Shown here piece after piece: positions 44,021 to 52,366 of a stretch of 64,000 nt of DNA. Position numbers and translations under genes: made by a program. The DNA comes from Streptomyces platensis (GTDB lineage: Bacteria; Actinomycetota; Actinomycetes; Streptomycetales; Streptomycetaceae): the NCBI RefSeq assembly GCF_008704855.1, contig NZ_CP023691.1, forward strand, positions 7,564,001 to 7,628,000, in the 5' to 3' direction. Each line of letters starts with the position of its first letter. Position 1 is the stretch's first letter. Under the pieces are notes generated by a model. The model worked only from the letters and a program-made list of their open reading frames with translations, had not been told where the DNA came from and did not search any database.

Positions 44021-44584
44021 GTGGACACCTACTTGGAGACCGAGCGCCTGGCCTTGCGCCGCTTCACTGCCGATGACGCGGACCTGCTGATCGAGCTGGA
44101 CAGTGACCCGGCGGTGATGCGCTACCTGACCGGCGGCAGTCCGACCGCGCCGGAGCTCGTCCGTGAGCGTGACCTGCCGAAAATCCTCGCCGGCTACGAG
44201 AAGTGGGGCGGCGATCTCGGACTGTTCGCCGCGCACGAGACGGACGGCGGCGCGTTCATCGGTTGGTTCATCCTGCGTCCCGAGTCGGAGGGCCCGCTGG
44301 ACGAGGTCGAACTCGGCTACCGGCTGCGGCAGGCGGCTTGGGGCAAGGGTTATGCCACCGAGGGCTCGCGGGCCTTGCTGGGCAAAGCGTTCACAGAGCT
44401 CGGTGTGCGCATGGTCTGGGCTGCGACGATGTCTGTGAACCGCGGTTCGCGCAACATCATGGAGAAGCTCGGCATGACGCTCGTGGAGACCGTCCCTACT
44501 CCCTCCGACATGCAAATGGTCGAGGGCTCCGAGCATGGAGGCGTACGGTACGAGATCACCAAGGAGCAGTGGAAGCAGCAGTAG
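44021..44584 (+). CDS. GNAT-family N-acetyltransferase (RimJ/RimL type)
   Basis: A 187-residue acetyltransferase. It starts with TERLALRRFTADDADLLIEL, has ELGYRLRQAAWGKGYATEGS (the acetyl-CoA pyrophosphate loop, R/Q-x-x-G-x-G/A) and ends with NRGSRNIMEKLGMTLVET, the standard Acetyltransf_3 layout. The substrate is unknown, either a protein N-terminus or a small molecule. The GTG start at 44021 is chosen because homology begins there; upstream codons are not conserved-looking. Confidence 0.88.
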   Translation: MDTYLETERLALRRFTADDADLLIELDSDPAVMRYLTGGSPTAPELVRERDLPKILAGYEKWGGDLGLFAAHETDGGAFIGWFILRPESEGPLDEVELGYRLRQAAWGKGYATEGSRALLGKAFTELGVRMVWAATMSVNRGSRNIMEKLGMTLVETVPTPSDMQMVEGSEHGGVRYEITKEQWKQQ

Positions 44585-44917
44585 CGGCGGCGCTGACACG
44601 GCGGCCCTGCCCTGGCAGCAGCCTCGCTCTGCAACCAAGACACCCGGACCGTCTCGCCACACATCCTGTTCCGGGCCCCCCGAAGCGGGCATGGGCGTGG
44701 GCCGCCGGTGTGACTCGGCCAGGCAGCCCGGCCATGGCGGCAGCTCCGGCTCTGGGCCGCGGCCCGCGCCGTCGCACTGCCCAGCAAACGCAGAAGGACC
44801 ACCGGCTGAGCCAGTCGCTCCGTCCTCCACAAGCGTGCCGCAATTCGAGGTGCGGGGGCATTGCGCAGCACCGCAGACTACTGAGGAGACCGACGTTGTG
44901 GCGGAGAGGAGCTGAGG
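44585..44917. other. Gap between GNAT and the acyl-CoA dehydrogenase
   Basis: No convincing gene on either strand. It presumably carries the promoter for the following three-gene set. Confidence 0.4.
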
Positions 44918-45949
44918 GTGGGGATCTCCATACCCCCGGCGGGCACCGGAGCGGCCTCCGGGGCTCGACCGGGCTTCTCCGGCTCTGCGCGCCCTCGGGC
45001 GAAGGCCGCCGAGCAGTTCGCCGACCTGGTCGCAAGCAACGCTCTGGCTCTTCCCCTGCCCGGCTCCGGGAGGACCGGTGAGCGGTTCCAGGCATTGCAG
45101 GCGCTCGGGCGGCAGGATCTGAGCGTAGCCCGGCTCTCCGAGGGGCATGTCGACGCGGTGGCCATCCTCGAAGAACTGGGTGGCCCGCCGGCGCAGCCGA
45201 ACGAGCGGTGGGGCGTGTGGGCGGCTCACCCGCCTGGCCCAGGACTTCAGGCGGACAGCGACGGAGCCGGCTGGCGGTTGCGGGGTGTCAAGCAGTACTG
45301 CTCCGGGGCGCAGATCTGCACCCACGCGCTGGTGACGGCAGATACGGTCCAAGGCCGGCGGTTGTTTGCCGTACGCCTCACCGACCGGGGCATCACGCCG
45401 GTGCCGGAGACCTGGCAGGCCGTCGGCATGGTGGGCAGCGACACCCTCGACGTCACCTTCCACGACGTTCCCGCCGAACCGGTTGGGGACGTGGAAGGCT
45501 ACGTGGAGCGAGCCGGCTTCCAGCACGGCGGTATCGGCGTCGCGGCCTGCTGGCTGGGAGGGGCAGAGGCGGTCGCCGGCACTCTGCGGACCCAGGGGGA
45601 GCAGCACCCGCTCGACGCACACGCTGCCGCGCACCTGGGCCAGGTGGACGCCCTGCTGTATGCGGCCGCGGCCGTACTCGACCGTGCGGCGCAGGAAATC
45701 GACGACGACCCACTGGACCGGCGTGGCGGAGCGCGGGTGCGCAGCCTCCGCGTGCGAACCCTCGTGGAGAAGGTCTGCACAGAGGTCGTGCAGCGCATCG
45801 GCAGGGCTACCGGGGCCGCGCCGCTGTGTCGGAACGCCGCACACTCCCGCGCGGTGGCCGACCTCATGGTCTACCTCCGACAGCATCACGCCGAACGCAG
45901 CGACGCGGAGCTCGGGACTCTCCTGGTGCGTGGCGGGGAAACGGTGTGA
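44918..45949 (+). CDS. Acyl-CoA dehydrogenase-like flavoprotein
   Basis: A 343-residue protein of the acyl-CoA dehydrogenase fold. It has LQALGRQDLSVARLSEGHVD, the flavin-binding middle strand region (WRLRGVKQYCSGAQICTHAL), the VGMVGSDTLDVTFHDVPAEP segment and a helical C-terminus. It lacks an obvious catalytic Glu, so its reaction is unclear. It is shorter than true family members (about 380). It is translationally coupled (GTGA-type overlap) to the PIG-L gene. Together with the next genes it forms a set seen in many actinomycetes, which usually ends with a glycosyltransferase. Confidence 0.82.
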   Translation: MGISIPPAGTGAASGARPGFSGSARPRAKAAEQFADLVASNALALPLPGSGRTGERFQALQALGRQDLSVARLSEGHVDAVAILEELGGPPAQPNERWGVWAAHPPGPGLQADSDGAGWRLRGVKQYCSGAQICTHALVTADTVQGRRLFAVRLTDRGITPVPETWQAVGMVGSDTLDVTFHDVPAEPVGDVEGYVERAGFQHGGIGVAACWLGGAEAVAGTLRTQGEQHPLDAHAAAHLGQVDALLYAAAAVLDRAAQEIDDDPLDRRGGARVRSLRVRTLVEKVCTEVVQRIGRATGAAPLCRNAAHSRAVADLMVYLRQHHAERSDAELGTLLVRGGETV

Positions 45950-46713
45950 GCAGCGATCTCCGGCAGGCCGCTGCCGACTCCATCGACGCCCCGGGCACAC
46001 CCGAAGCGCGGTGGGTGGCCTGGGACGGCCTGCACTGTCTGCCCACCGTGGGGCTGCCCGACGGGCCGGTCGTCGTCGTGGCCGCCCACCCCGACGATGA
46101 GGTGCTGGGGTTCGGCGGCACCATGGCCCTCCTGGCGGCCTTCGACGTAGACGTACACGTAATGACGATCACCGATGGTGAGCTGTCCCATCCGCAGAGC
46201 ACCCTCATCACTCCGGAACGGCTCGCACGCATCCGCCGGGCCGAACTCTGCTCCGCACTGGCGCAACTCGGCCTGCCGGGCGCGCGCCCGGAGCAGCTCG
46301 GGGTCCCCGACACTCAAGTGGACCGGCACGAGAGCGCGGTGGCCCGTCGGATCGCTGCGCTGTTGCGCAAGGTCGAGGCGGCCTGGTGCGTCGCTCCTTG
46401 GTACGGAGACCTGCACAGCGACCACGAGGCGGCCGGCCGGGCGGCCCTCCGTGCATGCCGCGCTTCGAAGGTGCCGCTGTGGATGTATCCGGTGTGGATG
46501 TGGCACTGGGCCGGTCCGGGCGATCCGCGCGTCCCCTGGGGGGATGCCGCGCGTCTGCCGCTGCCCGCCGATGCGCTGGCGCTCAAGTCCGCGGCGATCG
46601 GGCAGTTCGTCAGCCAGCTCCGTCCGTGGGGAGAGGGCGCGGAGAATGCCGCGATCCTTCCCCCGGACGAGATCGAGCACCACACCCGGCGCTTCGAGAC
46701 GGTGTTCCGTTGA
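45946..46713 (+). CDS. PIG-L family deacetylase (LmbE-like)
   Basis: A 255-residue LmbE/PIG-L zinc deacetylase. AAHPDDEVLGFGG holds the first two metal ligands and the catalytic Asp. HSDHEAAGRAAL supplies the third ligand His. Members remove N-acetyl groups from sugar conjugates such as GlcNAc-inositol or lipid- and antibiotic-linked sugars. It starts with GTG at 45946 within the upstream stop and ends overlapping the TTG start of the methyltransferase by 4 nt, so all three are co-translated. Confidence 0.92.
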   Translation: MSSDLRQAAADSIDAPGTPEARWVAWDGLHCLPTVGLPDGPVVVVAAHPDDEVLGFGGTMALLAAFDVDVHVMTITDGELSHPQSTLITPERLARIRRAELCSALAQLGLPGARPEQLGVPDTQVDRHESAVARRIAALLRKVEAAWCVAPWYGDLHSDHEAAGRAALRACRASKVPLWMYPVWMWHWAGPGDPRVPWGDAARLPLPADALALKSAAIGQFVSQLRPWGEGAENAAILPPDEIEHHTRRFETVFR

Positions 46714-47327
46714 GCACGCCGCCCGGCTATTTCGACACCATGTACGGCACCTCGGCAGACCCTTGGGACCTGGCCGGCCGCTGGTACGAGCAACGCAAGT
46801 ACGCGGTGACCCTCGCCTCTTTGCCCCGGCGGCGCTATCGCGCGGGTTTTGAACCAGGCTGCTCCGTCGGCGTGCTCACACGTCAACTCGCTGACCGGTG
46901 TGACCGGTTGATCGCGGCCGATCGCGTCCCTTCCGCCGTCGACAACGCCGCGGCGCGCACCCGCGATCTGCCGAACGTCGAGGTGCGCCTCCTCACCGTT
47001 CCGGAGCAGTGGCCCGAGGACACCTTCGACCTCATCGTTCTGTCCGAACTCCTCTACTACTTCGACGACGAGCAGCTGCGGGCCACCCTTGACCGGGCTG
47101 TCACCGGCCTCGAACCCGGAGGCACGCTGGTCACCGTCCACTGGAACCACCCCGTCCCAGAGCACGTACGCACCGGCCCCGAGGTAGCCACCGCGGTTGC
47201 CGCTATCCCTGAGCTGTGCCTGCTTTCCGAAGTCCGGGACACCGACTTCACGTTGCAGATCCTCATGCGCCGGAATGACGACGGCAGCGCCCCGCGATCG
47301 CCGGCTCAGCAAGAGGGCCTGGTGTGA
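46710..47327 (+). CDS. NodS-like SAM-dependent methyltransferase
   Basis: A 205-residue class I methyltransferase. It opens with GYFDTMYGTSADPWDL and RWYEQRKYAVTLASLP, with motif I FEPGCSVGVLTRQLA, LSELLYYFDDEQL (motif III/IV region) and LEPGGTLVTVHWNH. NodS-type enzymes N-methylate deacetylated amino sugars, which fits the neighbouring PIG-L deacetylase. It starts with TTG at 46710 overlapping the upstream stop, an unusual start codon supported by coupling. The stop overlaps the GTG of the truncated glycosyltransferase. Confidence 0.88.
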   Translation: MSTPPGYFDTMYGTSADPWDLAGRWYEQRKYAVTLASLPRRRYRAGFEPGCSVGVLTRQLADRCDRLIAADRVPSAVDNAAARTRDLPNVEVRLLTVPEQWPEDTFDLIVLSELLYYFDDEQLRATLDRAVTGLEPGGTLVTVHWNHPVPEHVRTGPEVATAVAAIPELCLLSEVRDTDFTLQILMRRNDDGSAPRSPAQQEGLV

Positions 47328-47380
47328 AGGGGCCGCGCGCACATCTGCCCATGGCTGTTGCCGTCGTCATCCCCGCGCAC
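47324..47380 (+). pseudogene. Glycosyltransferase family 2, truncated after its first strand
   Basis: A GTG at 47324 overlaps the methyltransferase stop by 4 nt and the frame reads MKGPRAHLPMAVAVVIPAHT. VAVVIPAH is the first strand of a GT2 nucleotide-sugar domain (usually AVVIPAHNEE). After that the sequence becomes unrelated. Relatives of this gene set carry a GT2 here, so the operon has been cut by a rearrangement at about 47380. Confidence 0.6.
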
Positions 47381-47694
47381 ACGGCTCGATTCACGGGCCC
47401 CGAATGGCTTCGGGGCCTTCCTGCGGCACCTGGTCGTCGAAGACGGCCAGCAGAAAGGCCCCTGTGCCCGGACCGAAGCCCCGGGGGCTGAGCCTCACAC
47501 CGATCCACCCCGGCGAGAAGACCCCACACCCTCGGGATAACGAGAGAGGCGCAACGCCTCAGCGCGGATCTTCTTTGCTCCGCTCGGCCGGCACACCAGG
47601 GCCGCACGGTGATATCGCGCGTTATCGCGCGATCAGAACGCCATGAGGCTTTCGCCGGTGCCACATGTGTTTACCTGCCGTGTAGTGACGGGGC
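47381..47694. other. Rearranged non-coding stretch with a palindrome
   Basis: No gene is seen. It contains a 20-bp palindrome at 47614-47633 (atcgcgcg-ttat-cgcgcgat), listed separately, and follows the breakpoint that removed the glycosyltransferase. Confidence 0.45.
47614..47633. repeat. 8-bp inverted repeat with ttat centre
   Basis: atcgcgcg (47614-47621), ttat, cgcgcgat (47626-47633); the arms match perfectly. It lies about 60 nt from the end of the hemerythrin gene and could be a small terminator or a binding site. Confidence 0.6.
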
Positions 47695-48261
47695 TTATTG
47701 GCCGCGGCCGGTGATGTAGTCCCGCGCCCGGTCGACCAGCCCCAGACCGGGGGCGAGGAGCTTGTTGGCGGGCGGCGCGCTCGGTGCGGCCGGATGCGGG
47801 CGGGTGGGGGCGGTCTTCTTCGCTGCGCGGACCTTTTCCCCCAGACTTTCGAGAATGTAGGGGTGGACGTGATTGCGCAGCTGGGCGAAGAGGTGGTTCT
47901 CCTCGTCATCGACGTGCGCGGTGACCTCCGTCCGTAGCTTGACCACAAGCCGGTCGAAGTCGGTGGCGTCCGGCTCCCGCTCTTCCAGTTCTTTGAGGAG
48001 TTCTTCGACGCGGGCGTGGTCGGCGAGCTCCTTGTCCGCCAGCGCCGCGCCCTCCTCCAGGTGCTCACGCACGGCTGGGTAGAGATGCTGCTCCTCGGCG
48101 ACCGAATGCCGTACCAGCTCAATCGTGATCGCGTCCACCAGCCGCTTACGGTCCGCACTGCCGGGCATCGCGTCACTGAACTGCGCGAACAACTCGTCCA
48201 CCTCCCGATGGTCGGCGGTCAGCTCCGCAATGACATCTCCACCGTGACCCACGATCTTCAC
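47695..48261 (-). CDS. Hemerythrin-like (HHE domain) protein
   Basis: A 188-residue protein with a four-helix HHE cation-binding fold. Ligand motifs are ELTADHREVDELF, VRHSVAEEQHLYP, LADHARVEELL and DDEENHLFAQL, in the H...HxxxE...H...HxxxxD-like pattern for a di-iron centre. It may bind O2 or NO, or handle iron. The C-terminal 45 residues are Pro/Ala-rich. The start is GTG at 48261 with a gaaag ribosome site. It stands alone and is transcribed leftwards. Confidence 0.88.
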   Translation of the reverse strand: MKIVGHGGDVIAELTADHREVDELFAQFSDAMPGSADRKRLVDAITIELVRHSVAEEQHLYPAVREHLEEGAALADKELADHARVEELLKELEEREPDATDFDRLVVKLRTEVTAHVDDEENHLFAQLRNHVHPYILESLGEKVRAAKKTAPTRPHPAAPSAPPANKLLAPGLGLVDRARDYITGRGQ

Positions 48262-48547
48262 CTTTCAGTCGCCGGGACGAGACCGACCCTGGCCTTCGGG
48301 AAGACCGTCCCCGCACCACGTCTCGGGTAACGGCGTGGGGAGGAATTCCGCCGGACGGTCCAGGCTCATGCAGGTCCTCGCGGCACCTTCTCCTTCTTCA
48401 GCGTGCAACGGCGACTCGCCGGTGAGTAGGTGCGAAAGCGACGTGATGAGGGCGTGTATCGAATGTGCTGGTCGCCGGCGTGGCACCGTCGGCGAATGAC
48501 CCAAAATCACGTGCAACCTTCACCCAGTCCTGCTGGGATCATCCGCT
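48262..48547. promoter_or_regulatory. Divergent region between hemerythrin and GNAT genes
   Basis: It should contain both divergent promoters; no specific elements can be assigned. Confidence 0.4.
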
Positions 48548-49354
48548 ATGGATGTCCATTTTCTCGATGAAGCTGACTTGACGGACAGGATGGAACGGAA
48601 CCTGGCGGAACATGCCTGTCACCTGCATCGGAGCATGACCGGTGCGACCGTCACAGAGACTGGTGACCTCCTGATCGCCGACAGCGGTCTGGACGACGAC
48701 ACTTTCAACATCGTTACCGCGGCCCGCTTCACCGCTGCTACCGCTGCGGTGCGTATCGCCGAGACCGCTCGGACGCTGGCTCGCACCGGCCGTCGTTTCT
48801 CCTGGTGGGTGGGGCCTGCCTCGACACCACCGGACCTGGCCTCCCGCCTGATGGCGGCAGGCCTGTCGGTATCCGAACGCGAGACGGCCATGTGGGCCGA
48901 GCTGGACGACTCCCTGCCGCTGTCTGCCACCCAAGGACTGGACGTCCAGACGGTGGCCACGCCCGAACAACTCGCCGACTATGCCGCGGTTCTCGCTGCG
49001 AACTGGACCCCGCCTGCTGACACCGTCCGCCGCTTCTTCACCCGGGCCGCCCCGCAAGCACTGGCCGCGCACTGCCCGGCCCGTTACCTGGTCGGCTACG
49101 CGGACGGCCATCCGGTCTGTTCGGCCGAAGTGTTTCATCACGCAGGCGTTACCGGGATCTACAACATCTGCACCTTGGCCGCCCACCGCCGACGTGGCTA
49201 CGGCGGTGCCATCACGCTCGCCGCACTCCACACGGCCCGCGACCGAGACCACCGCATCGCGGTCTTGCAGGCGTCCACCGACGGCGAGCCCGTCTACCGC
49301 CGCCTGGGATTCCGTACCTGCGGCCAGTTCACCGAACACACCATCAACCCCTGA
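48548..49354 (+). CDS. GNAT-family N-acetyltransferase
   Basis: A 268-residue acetyltransferase with a poorly conserved N-terminal half and a C-terminal GNAT fold: YLVGYADGHPVCSAEVFHHA, GIYNICTLAAHRRRGYGGAI (acetyl-CoA-binding R-R-G-Y-G) and EPVYRRLGFRTCGQF. This is typical of the large single-domain GNATs of streptomycetes that modify small molecules. The ATG at 48548 gives the full N-terminus. The substrate is unknown. Confidence 0.88.
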   Translation: MDVHFLDEADLTDRMERNLAEHACHLHRSMTGATVTETGDLLIADSGLDDDTFNIVTAARFTAATAAVRIAETARTLARTGRRFSWWVGPASTPPDLASRLMAAGLSVSERETAMWAELDDSLPLSATQGLDVQTVATPEQLADYAAVLAANWTPPADTVRRFFTRAAPQALAAHCPARYLVGYADGHPVCSAEVFHHAGVTGIYNICTLAAHRRRGYGGAITLAALHTARDRDHRIAVLQASTDGEPVYRRLGFRTCGQFTEHTINP

Positions 49355-49403
49355 ACACCCCGAACCCCACAAGCCACCTGCCCACTCTTCACAACGGCCC
49401 TGA

Positions 49404-49634
49404 TCACAGCCACTCGTTGATGGCTGCGACGAGAACGGTCGCCTCGTAGCGGACCGCGAGCTTGTCATACCTCGTGGCCACCGCCCGGTGCCTCTTGAGG
49501 CGATTGCTACCGCACTCGACCGCGGGGCGCTCGCGGTAGTCGGCTTTGTCGAACTTCGGCGGCCGACCGCCGCGGGAGCCGAGCTTCTTGCGGTTGCGGA
49601 CGTGATCGGCTTTGCCCGGGAAGAATGCCCTGAC
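49404..49634 (-). pseudogene. IS5-family transposase, C-terminal remnant
   Basis: The minus strand reads KADHVRNRKKLGSRGGRPPK, then FDKADYRERPAVECGSNRLK and RHRAVATRYDKLAVRYEATV to AAINEWL and stop. This is the textbook C-terminus of Streptomyces IS5-group DDE transposases (catalytic Glu in VECG). The upstream frame changes to unrelated sequence at about 49640. Confidence 0.85.
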
Positions 49635-49727
49635 CTGCTGTGACTCGAAGCCGCCTCGCCACCGAAACCAGCGCTCCGGCGTGAAGGCACTTGGGCTCCC
49701 CATCGGTGCCACCTGGCACATGCTGTC

Positions 49728-50222
49728 TCAGCGTCCTGTGAGTCCCGGTGTCCCGCGGCCCTCAGCGGCACCGCCTGGGAGGTGTGGACACGACAGGCCG
49801 TCGCGGTCGTTGGGCAGACGCATACGATGGGCGAGATCACGCGTCATGCGCTGGGCGAGGCAGCTGCGCCAGCTGATACCGGGGTAGCAGGCACGCAGAT
49901 GCGAGACGGCGCGCGTCCCCAGACCGCTGTCCTGCAACGGCGAAGCGACCTGAACCTGGGTGATCACGCCGCTCGCACAGTGTTCACACACTTCGTAGGT
50001 GACCTCCCCGACAACGCGGCGGACGTACACCAGCAGCAGACTTTGTGCCCGCTCACTCGTCGGAGCCGGAGAGTGGAAGATCACCACGTCCCGGTAGGCG
50101 AGCACCCGGCGGTGGAGCTTGCCACGGCGGTGGCCCAGGCGCCCGTGCCGAGGCCGTCGGCGGCGATGGAGGCTCCGTAGCAGGGCTCCCGGCACAAAGT
50201 TACGTGTGGCAACCATGCACAC
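49728..50222 (-). CDS. Hypothetical protein, weakly GNAT-like, possibly truncated
   Basis: A 164-residue frame. The middle (LLLVYVRRVVGEVTYEVCEH, then VQVASPLQDSGLGTRAVSHL and RACYPGISW) resembles the end of a GNAT-like domain with a G-x-G-T/R loop, but the N-terminus is basic and atypical. It may be a fragment fused to noise. It lies between IS5 and SDR remnants. No strong ribosome site. Confidence 0.4.
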   Translation of the reverse strand: MCMVATRNFVPGALLRSLHRRRRPRHGRLGHRRGKLHRRVLAYRDVVIFHSPAPTSERAQSLLLVYVRRVVGEVTYEVCEHCASGVITQVQVASPLQDSGLGTRAVSHLRACYPGISWRSCLAQRMTRDLAHRMRLPNDRDGLSCPHLPGGAAEGRGTPGLTGR

Positions 50223-50305
50223 CGTCTACCCGCGTCGAATACGGACAAGCCCCGGCCCGGGCCACTTGTCGGCTGGGGCTTCTCCTCGCTGCCTTTCGGC
50301 AGCAA

Positions 50306-50452
50306 GCAAGGGGGCCCGATCCGGCCGAGCCCGGTCATGGCGGCGGCTCCGTCCAGGCGCCCGGTGGGGGCCCGGAGGAGGCCGGTGTCGGTCGGGCCGG
50401 GCGAGAGGGCGTTGGCCATGATGCCCCGGCAACCGAGTTCGCGGAGGCGGCG
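50306..50452 (-). pseudogene. Short-chain dehydrogenase (SDR), C-terminal fragment
   Basis: The minus strand reads RRLRELGCRGIMANALSPGP then TDTGLLRAPTGRLDGAAAMT and GLGRIGPP. This matches the SDR stretch after the catalytic YxxxK (EL..RGI.VN.VSPGPTDT...). The dinucleotide fold and the catalytic residues are absent. Confidence 0.6.
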
Positions 50453-50595
50453 CGGGCATTCTGCGTGATCTGCATCATTTCGCCCCGTAGTCCGTGCCTC
50501 TAGGCTGCCCGGGCGCCCTGGGCCCAGGGCTGGCTCCCAGCCCGTGACGATCCGCGACCCACGGTTACCCGGTGGCGCGCCAGAGAAGGGAAGCC

Positions 50596-51129
50596 GTGCC
50601 GTTGTCCGCCGATATGTCGTCGGTCATAGCCTCCACCACGCAGTGGCTGCTGCGCTCCTACCCCGTGACCGGCGGTGCCCTCGACGCCGCCCTTGCAGAG
50701 GCCCAAGCCCTCCAGGCAGCCACAGTTGCTGCATGGCTGCGCTACCCCACAGCAGCGGACGCCGCCGTGGTCGCCCTCGTCGGCCCCGGCGGTTCGGCAC
50801 GACTGGACTGGATCACCGGAGCCGACAGTTACGGACCCGAGGTATCAGAGGAGCCATGGCGCACCTGGGTCGATGAGGTCGTGGCGAGCTGGGCTGCGTG
50901 TCTGCTCACCACGCCCGCGCTCACCGACGACGCGGTGGCCGCACTCGCGGACTGCGAGCATGCCGCCGGGGTACGCCTCGACTTCCGTCGGCTGACCCGG
51001 CCCGCCGACCGCGATCGCAGGGCGGCGACGCTACTGCGCCATCCGGACCTCCTCCGTCCTGTCGCCGACCTCCATCGCGCTGCGCTCGTACGACATCTGC
51101 AAGGCGAGCAGCTCGGCGACCGCGTCTAG
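50596..51129 (+). CDS. Hypothetical protein
   Basis: A protein of about 177 residues starting with GTG at 50596, which has a gaaggg ribosome site; a longer start at 50572 is possible. It is alanine-rich and helical (LSADMSSVIASTTQWLLRSY, AALAEAQALQAATVAAWLRY, VSEEPWRTWVDEVVASWAAC), with no motif I recognise. Its last 99 nt overlap open reading on the other strand, where a TetR remnant lies just beyond. Coding is plausible but unproven. Confidence 0.5.
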   Translation: MPLSADMSSVIASTTQWLLRSYPVTGGALDAALAEAQALQAATVAAWLRYPTAADAAVVALVGPGGSARLDWITGADSYGPEVSEEPWRTWVDEVVASWAACLLTTPALTDDAVAALADCEHAAGVRLDFRRLTRPADRDRRAATLLRHPDLLRPVADLHRAALVRHLQGEQLGDRV

Positions 51130-51162
51130 TTTCTGTCTCCTTCGCCCTCTGGCGGTCGGAGG

Positions 51163-51345
51163 GCTTGTGGCGAGGCGCTGGAAGGTGCCGGCGAGGGTGT
51201 CCCGCACTCGCTCGAATCCCTGCTCGTGCCAGGCGGCGCCCAGGTCGGGGAAGGTGTGGGCGTGGGCGATGGTGAGGCGGCGCAGTCGGAGGCCCTGGGG
51301 CTGGGTGAGAGCGGTCAGGAACTGGCGGGCCGGCCGGACCGGGTC
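51163..51345 (-). pseudogene. TetR-family regulator, C-terminal ligand-domain fragment
   Basis: The minus strand reads ARQFLTALTQPQGLRLRRLT then IAHAHTFPDLGAAWHEQGFE and RVRDTLAGTFQRLA. This is the AefR/TetR_C-like pattern (LRLRRL.IAE...FP.LG.AWYEQG). The DNA-binding half is missing and the upstream side is fused to a permease tail. Confidence 0.55.
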
Positions 51346-51359
51346 CGCCTCCAGGGAGT

Positions 51360-51512
51360 CGGCGTCGGCGGGGAGCCGGCAGATCACCGCGTCGGTATCG
51401 CGGCGGACCTCGTGCCGACGATTACGCCGAGCTGGTTCTGGAGCAGCCGCGGCCAGAGGTGGGCGGGCTCGGCTTCCGGGATGAGGACGGTGCTCCGGGT
51501 GTCGGGTCCGAG
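51360..51512 (-). pseudogene. APC-family permease tail, second frameshifted copy
   Basis: The minus strand reads GPDTRSTVLIPEAEPAHLWP, RLLQNQLGVIVG, then after a one-base shift HEVRRDTDAVICRLPADADS. It matches the permease tail at 14881-15189 (ITVLIPEAEPAHLWQRLLQN, RRDTDAVICRL) and runs into the TetR fragment. Confidence 0.65.
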
Positions 51513-51577
51513 CCGGTGAGGAGAAGCGGGAAGCCGTGCGGGGTGCAGCGATGGAACCGGGCCGCAGGCGAGGTTGC

Positions 51578-52111
51578 TCAGTTGACGGGCGCTTGCCGAT
51601 CCCGTGCAGCGGAGGCGATGGTCAGCGCGGTCCCCACGAGGATGGGCGCCACCATCGCGGTGAACAGCCAACCGGACACTTGCGGTTCCGGTGCGGAACG
51701 CCACAGCACTCCGCAGCCGATCATGAGTGAGATGCCGATGCAAGCATTGAGTGCCAGCAACGCCCGGGCGCTCCGCAAGGCGGAGGCGCGAGTGCGCGGC
51801 CGGTTGAGCGAGGACCTCACCAGCGCAGGTGCGAAGGAGGTGGCGCCGTCCGGTAGCTCGGAATGCGGGGTCACTCGCAGCGTCAGCTCTGCGCAGGCAG
51901 TCAGTAGTCCTGTCACCCCGATGAAGAGGAACACCAGCACAAACGCGCTGCCGATTGACCGTTCCGTCCATGCGTCCACCCCGCCGATGCTGATGTGCTG
52001 CGGTATCCGATGGGGTAGGTGCGGGTAGCGGGCGACGCCCCACAGAGACAGTGCGGCGAGCAGGACAGCGTTGGGGAGTAACCACAGGCGTATGGGAGCC
52101 GAGAAGACCAT
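51578..52111 (-). CDS. DUF1648-domain membrane protein
   Basis: A 177-residue membrane protein with about four hydrophobic helices. The DUF1648 signature YPHLPHRIPQHISIGGVDAW follows the first helix. Related SdpI-like proteins confer immunity or sense signals, but no function is assigned. The ATG at 52111 begins the normal N-terminus (MVFSAPIRLWLLPNAVLLAA). Confidence 0.85.
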   Translation of the reverse strand: MVFSAPIRLWLLPNAVLLAALSLWGVARYPHLPHRIPQHISIGGVDAWTERSIGSAFVLVFLFIGVTGLLTACAELTLRVTPHSELPDGATSFAPALVRSSLNRPRTRASALRSARALLALNACIGISLMIGCGVLWRSAPEPQVSGWLFTAMVAPILVGTALTIASAARDRQAPVN

Positions 52112-52366
52112 GAGCCCGATTGTCGGATGAAGAGGTGCACACCGGTAGCGTTTTCAGCTGCTCGATGTCTCTGGGCGGGGTCCCAATGAGTGGGGAGGTC
52201 CAGGCGCTTTCGGGCCCCGCCGCGGCAGCTGTGCGGCATCGTGCAGCGAGAGCCGGGCAGTCGGCGCGGGTGTCAGAGGTGCCGTGGCCCCCTGTAGGTC
52301 CGTGGTCTGGAGAATTACCTGACGTTCAAACCGCCCAGGATGGGGAAAGCCGCCATCAGTGCCGGA
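52112..52366. other. Gap between the DUF1648 and methyltransferase genes
   Basis: No gene or clear signal seen. Confidence 0.4.
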
